DNA of 64,000 nucleotides from Zeugodacus cucurbitae (Eukaryota > Arthropoda > Insecta > Diptera > Tephritidae): NCBI RefSeq assembly GCF_028554725.1, contig NC_071671.1, forward strand, positions 15,189,501 to 15,253,500. The letters are read 5' to 3'. Made by a program: the position numbers and the translations under genes. Shown here piece after piece: positions 21,736-33,500 of the stretch. Positions within the stretch are counted from its first letter, which is position 1, and each line of letters opens with the position of its first letter. The notes beneath the pieces were generated by a model that worked only from the letters and a program-made list of their open reading frames with translations, ran no database searches and was not told the DNA's origin.

Positions 21736-23924
21736 TAGAGGTGTTCTACGTTATATGGAGATTTTTGAAATAGTGTTTTAAGTTAACAGAATGGGCTAAT
21801 TTCTTTCCTTTTTATGTAAAAATGTTAAAAAAAAAAATTTGGGGACAATCGGATGATGGGAAGACGGCGCGGAAACGTTTTTAAATTAAAAATTGCCTTC
21901 CTATAGGAAAAAACAAGTTTTATGTATTCAAGAATCAATTTTTCTTTTAGTGTATTTATTAAATGAATATGTATGCTTTAATATGTCTCAACTAGCACGA
22001 TATAAAGAATAATTTTAATAATATTTTGTTCTTATTTCGAGTGAAAAAACGGTAAATAATATTTTTTTATCGCACCATCGTCGTAACTGGGCCATTGCAC
22101 TAGCGACTTGGTAGTCAATCGTTCTACTCTCCATAGACTGAGGGAAGAGCATCGCAGAAAAGAATCACAGAGGATTCAAGAGAGTTTTATTGACAAAGTA
22201 TACCATGATTGAAAATATACGTATAGGTTATTTAAATACTAATAAAATCCTATTCTAGCTAAGTGATACACAAGCAATGGTCGTCCACTGGGATGGTAAA
22301 GTATTGCCAGATCTAATTGGAAAAATAAAAGTTGAGCGAAATGCAGTGCTTGTTAGTTATAATGGCGAATCCAAATTTCTAGGCGCTCCAAAACTTATAT
22401 CTGCCACTGGTAAAGATATAGCTACAGCCGTTTTTGATACACTTAGTAAATGGAATATTTTAGATCGCGTAGAAGGCATGTCTTTTGACACCACGTCCAC
22501 TAATACTGGTCCAATAAATGGAGCATGCGCTCAATTGCAACGCATGTTAGGAAGAAATTTGTTGACGTTACCATGCCGTCACCACATTCTAGAAATATAC
22601 TTGCGTAGTGTATTCGACCTGCATTTCAAAGTGACTCAAGCACCAGAAGTCTCAATTTTCGAGAGATTTGCCAAAGCCTGGCCAAATATTGACACTTCAT
22701 CATTTAAGAGTGGGCTCGACTGTGAAGATATAAAATCTCATATAAGTGATGGCATCTGCAATGACATCAAACAATTTTGTCATTCACAATTACAAAAAAC
22801 GTTTGTTCGTGCTGACCACGAAGAATTTTTACGTCTAGTACTTACATTTCTTGGTGACAATGGTGGTAAATTTAAAACTCCCGGAGTTACAAGTCATGCA
22901 CGTTGGATGTCAAAGGGAATATATTCCTTGAATATATTTCTGTTTCGTGATCAATTTCACTTGAGTAAAGCTGAATTAAAAGGTTTAAGTCACATTTGCG
23001 TTTTTTTAGTGCGTTTATATATAAAAGCTTGGTACAAATGCTCCAATGCAATTACCTCTCCCCTGCAGGATTTAAGCTTTGTAAAAGAATGTATTAATTA
23101 TGAAAATGTGAACCCAAGTATTTCTTCGGAATTGCTGAGAAAAATGCAACAACACATGTGGTATTTGTCAGAGGAAAACGTCGCAATGGCTTTCTTTGAT
23201 TTCAATGTTTCAGTAGATGTTAAGAAAAAAATGGTAAAAAATTTAAAATCAGAAGAGCCAACTTATAAACTACAAAACAATCGCAAAATAAAAAAATTAA
23301 GTGACTTAGGCAATTCGGATTTAAGCGAATTTGTATCCAAAAGAACTTTAACATTTTTTACGAAGTACAAGTTGTCAACCAACTTTTTGTATTTGGATCC
23401 AGAGTGTTGGGAAACAAACGAGGAATTCCAAAATGGTCGCACAATATGCCACAAATTGCTTGTTACTAATGATACAGCGGAAAGAGGTATTAAATTTATA
23501 AAGGATTTCAATACTATTCTTACAAATAAAGAAGAAGAAAAACAGTTCCTCCTTCAAGTTGTTGAAGAATACAAAAAAAAATATAAGTCCTATAAAAAAT
23601 CAGAATTAATTTAAGTTTTAATATTTCTAGATGTATTAAATAAATTGATATGAACAAAAATATTTCCTTGAAGTAGTAGTTTTAAGTTAATATAATGAAA
23701 AAAATTGGAGAAAAATAATACACTAAAAGAAAAATTGATTCTTGAATACATAAAACTTGTTTTTTCCTATAGGAAGGCAATTTTTAATTTAAAAACGTTT
23801 CCGCGCCGTCTTCCCATCATCCGATTGTCCCCAAATATTTTTTTAAACATTTTTACATAAAAAGGAAAAAAAATAACCCCTTCTGTAAACATAGAATACA
23901 TTTTGAATTTTAAGGACAGGTCTA
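21736..23924 (+). mobile_element. hAT-like DNA transposon with 8 bp target duplication
   Basis: The 8 bp direct repeat GTCCTTAC flanks the element at 21728-21735 and 23925-23932. The ends are TAGAGGTGTTCTACG and, reversed, TAGACCTGTCCTTAA, matching at 9 of the first 12 positions and fitting hAT-type termini. Inside them is a much longer subterminal inverted repeat of about 170 bp (21783-21957 against 23717-23890) that includes ATCGGATGATGGGAAGACGG. One spliced transposase gene fills the interior. Total length is 2189 bp. An intact 8 bp target duplication and a long open frame argue for recent activity. Confidence 0.85.
22087..23614 (+). CDS. hAT-like transposase, at least two exons
   Basis: The main frame is open from the acceptor CTATTCTAG at 22258 to the stop at 23614. 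An upstream exon ends at 22197 (GACAAA before GTATAC) and splices in phase 0 across a 61 bp intron, joining ...ESFIDK to LSDTQAMVVHWDGK. Upstream residues read NRSTLHRLREEHRRK. Going left, the frame is closed by a TAA at 22084-22086, so a still earlier exon or a disabling stop is possible and the true start is unknown. Features include HWDGKVLPDLIGK, FDTTSTNTGPINGAC, a CRHH motif resembling the C-x2-H of hAT transposases, and a C-terminal ERGIKFIKDFN segment. I know this protein type as repetitive in insects and cnidarians. The hAT label rests mainly on the termini and target duplication. An AATAAA lies at 23639-23644. Confidence 0.75.
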
Positions 23925-23932
23925 GTCCTTAC

Positions 23933-24756
23933 CTAACCTCTAAATTTGTATTAGTTCGGACCAACAAAGATATCCACTTCGTTTTTTGCTCTACAATATT
24001 TTTGGAATATACTTTGCTTTTCCCTTTCAGTCAACTTTTTCCTTTACCGTTCCTCTATTAGTCAGCACTATAACACTTATATACAGATTTTTCTCTTAAA
24101 TATTTTTGTCACGTACGAAGGCTTACAGCCGAATTGGTAAATCGTACAGCTTAACGAAAATGTCATAGAGTTAGGGCAATAATTCAACTGTTATGAGAAA
24201 AAGAAAAATACATGAGCGGATTACCTTACTTCATATAAATACAAAACTATTGGCTAAGTATTTATATAATATGTATTGATATAAAGATATAAGGTGTTTT
24301 GTCTTAGTATTTGTCTTAGAAGTATAGAATTGCTAGAGGATTAGTAATGAAAGCTGTTTTTAAAACAAAAAAACATATATGTTGAACGTTCATGTTTATT
24401 AAGATCTGGTAAATATCGAATTAAGGATTTTTAATTGACTATTTAGGCAATGTACACATTACTTTTTTAATTAAAATTAGGAAACCTATGCGGTTGTGGT
24501 TAAGAATCACAATCGAGATGATCATGCCTCTGAATTTCTGTCGATAATACCCAATTTATAATAGTACCAACATAAAGACTTGCCAGAACTTAAAAAAACG
24601 TAAAATAATTCGAAAGAACTCGTTACTCACAAGCCCCCAAGCTCTTAAGATAATTTAGGGTTTCAAATAACTCGAAAGTATTTATTGGAACTTATTTCGT
24701 TAAAATATTGAAACCGTGATATGTATCTATATATTGTCAATAATTTCATATATAGT
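23933..24756. other. Non-coding stretch
   Basis: No feature recognised between the hAT-like element and the possible last exon of the membrane-protein gene on the - strand. Confidence 0.4.
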
Positions 24757-25765
24757 TCATCCTTGCTTACTTTCTGATGATTTTCTCTCCTCCATTTCTT
24801 GCATTCGCTCATTGGCAATAATTCTTCGGTAGTGAATGTAGGATAATGGACTACAAACGACGGAAAATGAATATAATATTTTATGTTATTTAGTTAGTTT
24901 TAAAAGCAGAAAAAAGTTTTGAAAGCTGTTTATAAATGTATTGAGGAAACGGAGTTTCATATTTTTGCTATACTTATTTATTATATGCAGTGGATTTTAA
25001 TATTATTTGAATACTTTAGCAGATAGTATACTGGAGAATTTCATTTGATTCAAACCAAAGTAGTAGTAGTAGTGTTGAATACACTTTGATTCAAACAAAT
25101 GTATTGTATTGGGGTATTGAAAGTGTGATAAATTTTATAAATAAAAATGTATGTTGAAATTTTTCAGTAATTCTATATACTGATTAAAAATATCGGTATA
25201 CTGATTAAAAAAAATTAGTATTTAATTTACTCACCGGTTCCCATCCAATTTAATTGCATCATCATATGTGTTTTTGTCTGTTCTATCCACAATATGATAT
25301 GAGCTGTTACGGAAACTATGAGGTAAGTAGTTACCCCAATAAGTCCCACCAAGAGGTTAATTTTGTGTGTCTAAAGAGAGGAAAATGAGATCAAATTGTT
25401 ATTGTTGCAGTAGCGTGTACATATTTGTATGGCAGTACATATAGAATACCAAAATACATATAAGAATAGACCACAACACCAACAGCGTTCAGAATTAGCG
25501 AGAACCAACTATACCATTTGGGATGGCAGTCATCTGAAAGTGGTAATAAGAACGAAATTCGAGATTTTGAAGATATTTGCATATAATTTTTTATGAAACA
25601 GCTACAAATACTTACCTTAAGCCTTTGTGGCCAATCCTCAGGCAGTTCTTCGAGTATGGCAAATGACAAAAGAAAACAGAGAAATGTTTTCACTAACAAT
25701 ATAAATGCTAGAACCAATGCAGTTATTTTTATGATTTTTGGGCACAAATTTTTATTTTCTGCCAT
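24757..25765 (-). CDS. Small multi-pass membrane protein, 3-4 exons
   Basis: Exon 1 (25765-25616) starts MAENKNLCPK, encodes a hydrophobic helix at residues 11-38 and ends LPEDWPQRLK before a consensus GTAAGT. Exon 2 begins at 25533 after TTTCAG (DCHPKWYSWFSLIL, then a second helix) and probably ends at a GTAC donor near 25450. Exon 3 (25370-25235), after CTCTTTAG, carries THKINLLVGL and a third helix, then QLNWMGT before GTGAGT. A candidate last exon lies at 24850-24757 after TTTGTAG, with a charged tail ending ESKQG-stop. Two junctions are off by one base: exon 1-2, and exon 3-4 if the ESKQG frame is right. There is either sequencing error, an undetected splice site or real damage. The protein family was not identified; three or four spans and about 140 residues fit several small insect membrane families. 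Confidence 0.55.
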
Positions 25766-26408
25766 TTCAATTATATTGTTAATATTGAAATGAAAAACAA
25801 CCATCGAATAGTTGCAATGAGAAACAAGCACACAAAAGAGTAAAACAAATGAAGAAACAGGATGTTTCGCACAAAAAATATTTAATTTATTCTGTATTAA
25901 AAGATTTCATAATGTCTAACTATATATTCTTGATCCAATATTTGATCCGCAATTAAACTTTGAAAGATTGAAACAGTGTATTTCTGGTAACAAATCTACC
26001 TCATATTCTTCAAGTCTTCTCATCATTCTATTAACCTTTTGTTATTCTTTATGAAACCTTCCTTAACACAAAATGGTAATATTTGAACGGCTAAAACACT
26101 CGGTATCGTTCTGATTACATAGCAGTTACTGTCGTGCGGGCGATACGCATTTCCTATCGCTTGCTGTCACACAATTAAACTTCAGCAAATTAACAGGACA
26201 TTCTGTTGCTACCTGTCTTCATTCTACTGAAATTCTTAAAACTGATACTTAGCTAAGTAAATGCATATCTATTACTGTGTACTCAAAATGAATCGTGTTT
26301 TAAGTTGACTTGAGTTACAATAGTCCATGCTCATTCATTTTTAATTTATAATGAAAAACTTGCCCGTAATACTTTGCATGAGTTGGCTTAACCAGTCACT
26401 TCTTATCC
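25766..26408. other. Non-coding stretch left of the tandem duplication
   Basis: Probably includes the promoter of the membrane-protein gene on the - strand. No specific site could be supported. Confidence 0.35.
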
Positions 26409-29400
26409 GCGCCCCTCAACTGAACTGATACAGATTGAGCTCGCCTCCGCACACTATCATAAATTTACGCGCAAAACTTCAATTCACTTTACTCTTTTTA
26501 AACAATTTTATTTGCATAATTAGTTGTACGATTACTCTTCTCCCCGGTAGTTACATCTTCTTCGCATAATGCGCATAAATTCTTGCGAAATTTCTTGACT
26601 CATTTAAAACAAAGAAGTGAATAGAAACTACAACAAGCAGGGAAACCATTGCAAAGTCATATCGAATAATTTAGGAAATTCGCGTTGAATGTATGTATGC
26701 GCTTCGAGGGTGCTGATGAAAATTACGAAGAAGATGAAGATGTGGGTGAAGTTGGAATAAAATAAAATGAAATTCGCTGCCGGTTAATAAAGTTAGAACT
26801 GCGAAAAAAGGACAAAAAAATAAAAACTTGAATCTTGAAGCTACTACATTACAAAATGGCAGCGAGTCCACTTTTGTGCATAATTCCTTTTTAAGCTGCT
26901 GGAGAAAACAGGGAAACTCCAATGATTACTAGTTGAAAGATAAGAAGTTATCGTCCTTCTTGAGTTTAATACATGGCGCAACTTTTTTGGCGATAGTAAT
27001 ATTTTCCATAAATTTTTTGTTGGTTTGATAAAAAAGGGTGTCTTTGTGTGAGTTTGCTTTTTTACTAACTAACTGTAGGCATCCGTTGCTTACATTGTTC
27101 CGTCAAACGGTATGCGTCCGCTTACAACATCTTTGTCCAGAAGTTTCCTTTGCACATCAAAAGTCTTCTAAAGGTATTTTTCCACTTCCATTCGTTTTGT
27201 ATCGCAAGAAAGTTCCTCTCCTCGGTATACATGTATGTCAATATTTATAACCATAAATATTTATAAAGTATAGATAATTGGTGAAGAATGAAATTTTTTT
27301 TAACTGAGGAACTGTGAGTTGACTCTTATAGCGTTTTCTTTTCTCGAAGAAAATGCTGCCTTTTTATATTTCAACATTATACAAATGCTGTAATACCTTT
27401 TTGAATGTTTTCTATTTTTTACGTCATAAAAGAACAGAGAAATGTCTTCCTATTATGCTAGTCAACTCTCATCCACAATTTGAAAATCCGAATACAGGGC
27501 CAGAATAAGTGTTAAATTTCTTTTGAGAAAAGAAAACGCTATTATAGTCGCTTGAATGGGAAAATGAAAAATCCTTACGCAAAGTAAAATTAACAAGATG
27601 CTCAGTAGGAAATATTTTGTTCCTCATAATTAACCATAAATATGGTTAGTACTTCATATCAGCTGTCAGTGTAAGCGCTTGTATTTGACATTTCTTTTTT
27701 TGAATGGGATATCTACCCGCCGACTAACATTTTCAAGCCAGAGAGGGTACTTATACTATATTGAATTCATAGTCCCATCGCGACGGAAAAAAGACTCGTA
27801 GAACGTTCATATATTAATATCTGTACCAACCTTATGGCTATTATATTTGGGTTCTCCATCATTATTCCAGTGTTTCTTGAATGATTTCCTTCAATTACTG
27901 CATTTGTAGGCGGCTTAAAGCTTTTAAAATTTTACCTTGGTTGTCCGATGATTCTTGAAAAATTAATTACTTGCCTGTAAATCCTGATTCGTTTGTTTTT
28001 AAAAACCTTTATGTATGATGAAGGGTTCACGAGATAATCACGTCTACTTAACCTCATATGTATTGGGAGTAATAACTGTTTACGAAGGAACACTTTAAGA
28101 AGTCGAAGTAAAAAGGCAATACATATTCAGAAATACAAATAAGATCAAAGAGTGCACTTTTGATTAATGATCATATAATGTATTAGAAGAAAATTTAAGA
28201 ATAGATAAGAAGACTCTAATAAGGACAAAAAACAGAAATTTAATTAAATAAATTCTCCAACAACAAAAAGTATAATGTGTGAAACGATTAACGTATCTCT
28301 AAACAAATGTATAGATTAGAGGAACCCAGCTCCATGACTGGCTATATCCATAACGAACCGTGACTAATGGAATGCTTGAAAGAACATTAACTATGTGAGC
28401 CGCTCTATGCACAATTTCTATCAAAATGTTTTCATTTTCATTAATTTAACCAGTAATCAGTTAACTTTTGTAAATAGTGAAACTCATGGCTTGTATTAAT
28501 AGAAAATCAGTTAGACCGCCGAAAAAGACATGCCGTAATTTTTAATACACAGGATGAAATTATTTCGAACTTAAAGGTGTTACACGTTCCGATTCTCTTA
28601 ATAAATTATTTCTTGTTTAGGTTACTTAAGGAGCAAACAACAATTAGGATTAATAAATTCTTTAGAAGTAAATTTACAATTTATTTACCGCCAAATTTTC
28701 GCATGCGACTCCAACTAATTACATCAAATATTTCACGACTTCAAAAGAAATAATAAAGCGATTGCAACAAAGTGCATAACAAACACACAACCGCCAATCA
28801 AGAAGACCTGAGCATGGACACGGAGCAGCAGTACTAAGTACTAGTCTGGGGGCATAAATCCGTATTGACCCATGGACGGCACATTGCCAGATTTTTCTCC
28901 ATTTCGCGCTCCGAATTTTCTGCGGCTTGCTGTTGCTTTGGTGGCATGCACCAGCAGACGAAGTGGATTTTCATTTTGTGTACGCGCCATCAGCAGCGTA
29001 TCATGATTTTGTGGTTGGTCGTTTTCTTCTGCACTTCGGCACAGTTTTGACGGTGGCCTCGAAAATATCTTTAATGCATCAGGTGAATGCAGCTTTGAAG
29101 CCATCGGGACATGTGTATGTGAGTTGCCCAGTGTTTGTGGCTCCAATACAATGCTAGGCTTAGTCCGGATTTACTTAGATAATTTGGATTTTCTCGGTGG
29201 AAAACGGTCTCTAATCTTTTTACCCAGAGATGAGTGTTGAAGTTGATGCTTAAATCGAATTTCAAGTTTGGAAAATGCTCGTAGTGAGCAATTGAATTTT
29301 CATTTCTATATGTATAGATTTAGTGTGAGTACACAGTAACCATTTTCTCCAGGTGAGGTGGTGTATGATTTCTGAAATCCGTTTCTGCGAGTCTAAAGAC

Positions 29401-30548
29401 AGCGTTATTTACACCCTACAAACTGAATAACCTGAGAGATATGAAAAAAAAATGAAATAAAAAATTAAGGATTTAAAGGCCTATAACCAATAAGATATTA
29501 AAAAAGGAAAATAATTTAAGTAAAAAAATGATATCAGTTTATCAAGTGCCAATATATTATGTAAAGACCTAGGGAAACGTAGAGTCAAAGGAAGAACAGA
29601 ACAGTCGCAATAAGAACAGGGATATAAATGTAGTTTAATTACTTGCCGCCGAATAACAAAAATTTCATCTAAGACCTTACTTTCAGTTTCGATGAATCCT
29701 ACATGAGGTCCACCTTATAGTTTCTTTTACTTATAGCCATCTTCATTCAGCGTTACAAACATATATAACTAAACGCATGACCACCGAAAGCGCTGTTGGA
29801 ACTCACATAAAAAGTTGACAATATAATAAGTCGGTTTAAGTCTTAGCGATGTGTTGTTGCTTTTATTGTTGATAAATACTTATTGTAGGCAACTAGTTGC
29901 TTGATGCAAACCATACATACTCACCACGACTGTTGTGCTTTTGATTTCCTTCAAGCCTAATGAGGTAAACGTCGTAGAGCACGACATAAAATGTGAAACG
30001 CAATTATAGTTGAAATGAAAAGTCAATTGGAAAGTAAATACAAGTTTATGGCAAGTCAAAATCATTTGCTATTGAAAATCTCCATCAATGTTGCGAAAAT
30101 GCATTGCAGGAGATTCCGAGAGAGCGGGTAGAGAATTTCAGTTCCACTTACTTTTCGCCATGTTTTTACTAATGAGCTGAAATACTAATGTGAGAAATAT
30201 ATAAAAGGAATGGAAGGAGAAAAAGCAAATGAGGATAAATAATGAAGAAATGTGACACGTTTTGGTAAATAGGCCAGTGAGGTGAGTGGTAGCAGTGATG
30301 ATCTCAATGTAATATTCAATGCAAACTTTGCATGGAAGATGCAAATGAGTTTGTGAATTAAGCAGTTACCATCTATTCGCCAGTGTACAGCACTGGATTC
30401 ATTTACTGTGAGTAGTTGAGTAATTTTCTCATTATTTATGAAATATTGTTTCAATGAGAACTTTATTTTGCTTTAGAAATTTCTTCTGTCCTAGTAATTT
30501 TAGGTTCTTCCTCGATTTAGGTATGGCTCATAGGTTTTAATAAAGAAG
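26409..30548 (+). repeat. 4.14 kb tandem duplication, copy 1
   Basis: This block repeats at 30548-34687 with a constant offset of 4139 bp and no difference in any stretch I compared; every ORF translation in the two copies is identical. The units abut with a single shared base (G at 30548), so the junction shows at most 1 bp microhomology. The unit contains no recognised transposon ends and no firm gene. A GC-richer sub-block at 28841-29265 is open in several frames. Either the duplication is very recent or the assembly has duplicated the block. Confidence 0.95.
28841..29146 (-). CDS. Weak candidate ORF, 101 aa, in duplication copy 1
   Basis: A GC-richer patch is open in three frames of the - strand. 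One 101-residue frame ends NVPSMGQYGFMPPD before a stop; another ends MCRPWVNTDLCPQTST. This looks more coding-like than the surrounding DNA, but no acceptor, domain or family was recognised and the frame choice is uncertain. Confidence 0.2.
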   Translation of the reverse strand: MEPQTLGNSHTHVPMASKLHSPDALKIFSRPPSKLCRSAEENDQPQNHDTLLMARTQNENPLRLLVHATKATASRRKFGARNGEKSGNVPSMGQYGFMPPD

Positions 30549-33500
30549 CGCCCCTCAACTGAACTGATACAGATTGAGCTCGCCTCCGCACACTATCATA
30601 AATTTACGCGCAAAACTTCAATTCACTTTACTCTTTTTAAACAATTTTATTTGCATAATTAGTTGTACGATTACTCTTCTCCCCGGTAGTTACATCTTCT
30701 TCGCATAATGCGCATAAATTCTTGCGAAATTTCTTGACTCATTTAAAACAAAGAAGTGAATAGAAACTACAACAAGCAGGGAAACCATTGCAAAGTCATA
30801 TCGAATAATTTAGGAAATTCGCGTTGAATGTATGTATGCGCTTCGAGGGTGCTGATGAAAATTACGAAGAAGATGAAGATGTGGGTGAAGTTGGAATAAA
30901 ATAAAATGAAATTCGCTGCCGGTTAATAAAGTTAGAACTGCGAAAAAAGGACAAAAAAATAAAAACTTGAATCTTGAAGCTACTACATTACAAAATGGCA
31001 GCGAGTCCACTTTTGTGCATAATTCCTTTTTAAGCTGCTGGAGAAAACAGGGAAACTCCAATGATTACTAGTTGAAAGATAAGAAGTTATCGTCCTTCTT
31101 GAGTTTAATACATGGCGCAACTTTTTTGGCGATAGTAATATTTTCCATAAATTTTTTGTTGGTTTGATAAAAAAGGGTGTCTTTGTGTGAGTTTGCTTTT
31201 TTACTAACTAACTGTAGGCATCCGTTGCTTACATTGTTCCGTCAAACGGTATGCGTCCGCTTACAACATCTTTGTCCAGAAGTTTCCTTTGCACATCAAA
31301 AGTCTTCTAAAGGTATTTTTCCACTTCCATTCGTTTTGTATCGCAAGAAAGTTCCTCTCCTCGGTATACATGTATGTCAATATTTATAACCATAAATATT
31401 TATAAAGTATAGATAATTGGTGAAGAATGAAATTTTTTTTAACTGAGGAACTGTGAGTTGACTCTTATAGCGTTTTCTTTTCTCGAAGAAAATGCTGCCT
31501 TTTTATATTTCAACATTATACAAATGCTGTAATACCTTTTTGAATGTTTTCTATTTTTTACGTCATAAAAGAACAGAGAAATGTCTTCCTATTATGCTAG
31601 TCAACTCTCATCCACAATTTGAAAATCCGAATACAGGGCCAGAATAAGTGTTAAATTTCTTTTGAGAAAAGAAAACGCTATTATAGTCGCTTGAATGGGA
31701 AAATGAAAAATCCTTACGCAAAGTAAAATTAACAAGATGCTCAGTAGGAAATATTTTGTTCCTCATAATTAACCATAAATATGGTTAGTACTTCATATCA
31801 GCTGTCAGTGTAAGCGCTTGTATTTGACATTTCTTTTTTTGAATGGGATATCTACCCGCCGACTAACATTTTCAAGCCAGAGAGGGTACTTATACTATAT
31901 TGAATTCATAGTCCCATCGCGACGGAAAAAAGACTCGTAGAACGTTCATATATTAATATCTGTACCAACCTTATGGCTATTATATTTGGGTTCTCCATCA
32001 TTATTCCAGTGTTTCTTGAATGATTTCCTTCAATTACTGCATTTGTAGGCGGCTTAAAGCTTTTAAAATTTTACCTTGGTTGTCCGATGATTCTTGAAAA
32101 ATTAATTACTTGCCTGTAAATCCTGATTCGTTTGTTTTTAAAAACCTTTATGTATGATGAAGGGTTCACGAGATAATCACGTCTACTTAACCTCATATGT
32201 ATTGGGAGTAATAACTGTTTACGAAGGAACACTTTAAGAAGTCGAAGTAAAAAGGCAATACATATTCAGAAATACAAATAAGATCAAAGAGTGCACTTTT
32301 GATTAATGATCATATAATGTATTAGAAGAAAATTTAAGAATAGATAAGAAGACTCTAATAAGGACAAAAAACAGAAATTTAATTAAATAAATTCTCCAAC
32401 AACAAAAAGTATAATGTGTGAAACGATTAACGTATCTCTAAACAAATGTATAGATTAGAGGAACCCAGCTCCATGACTGGCTATATCCATAACGAACCGT
32501 GACTAATGGAATGCTTGAAAGAACATTAACTATGTGAGCCGCTCTATGCACAATTTCTATCAAAATGTTTTCATTTTCATTAATTTAACCAGTAATCAGT
32601 TAACTTTTGTAAATAGTGAAACTCATGGCTTGTATTAATAGAAAATCAGTTAGACCGCCGAAAAAGACATGCCGTAATTTTTAATACACAGGATGAAATT
32701 ATTTCGAACTTAAAGGTGTTACACGTTCCGATTCTCTTAATAAATTATTTCTTGTTTAGGTTACTTAAGGAGCAAACAACAATTAGGATTAATAAATTCT
32801 TTAGAAGTAAATTTACAATTTATTTACCGCCAAATTTTCGCATGCGACTCCAACTAATTACATCAAATATTTCACGACTTCAAAAGAAATAATAAAGCGA
32901 TTGCAACAAAGTGCATAACAAACACACAACCGCCAATCAAGAAGACCTGAGCATGGACACGGAGCAGCAGTACTAAGTACTAGTCTGGGGGCATAAATCC
33001 GTATTGACCCATGGACGGCACATTGCCAGATTTTTCTCCATTTCGCGCTCCGAATTTTCTGCGGCTTGCTGTTGCTTTGGTGGCATGCACCAGCAGACGA
33101 AGTGGATTTTCATTTTGTGTACGCGCCATCAGCAGCGTATCATGATTTTGTGGTTGGTCGTTTTCTTCTGCACTTCGGCACAGTTTTGACGGTGGCCTCG
33201 AAAATATCTTTAATGCATCAGGTGAATGCAGCTTTGAAGCCATCGGGACATGTGTATGTGAGTTGCCCAGTGTTTGTGGCTCCAATACAATGCTAGGCTT
33301 AGTCCGGATTTACTTAGATAATTTGGATTTTCTCGGTGGAAAACGGTCTCTAATCTTTTTACCCAGAGATGAGTGTTGAAGTTGATGCTTAAATCGAATT
33401 TCAAGTTTGGAAAATGCTCGTAGTGAGCAATTGAATTTTCATTTCTATATGTATAGATTTAGTGTGAGTACACAGTAACCATTTTCTCCAGGTGAGGTGG

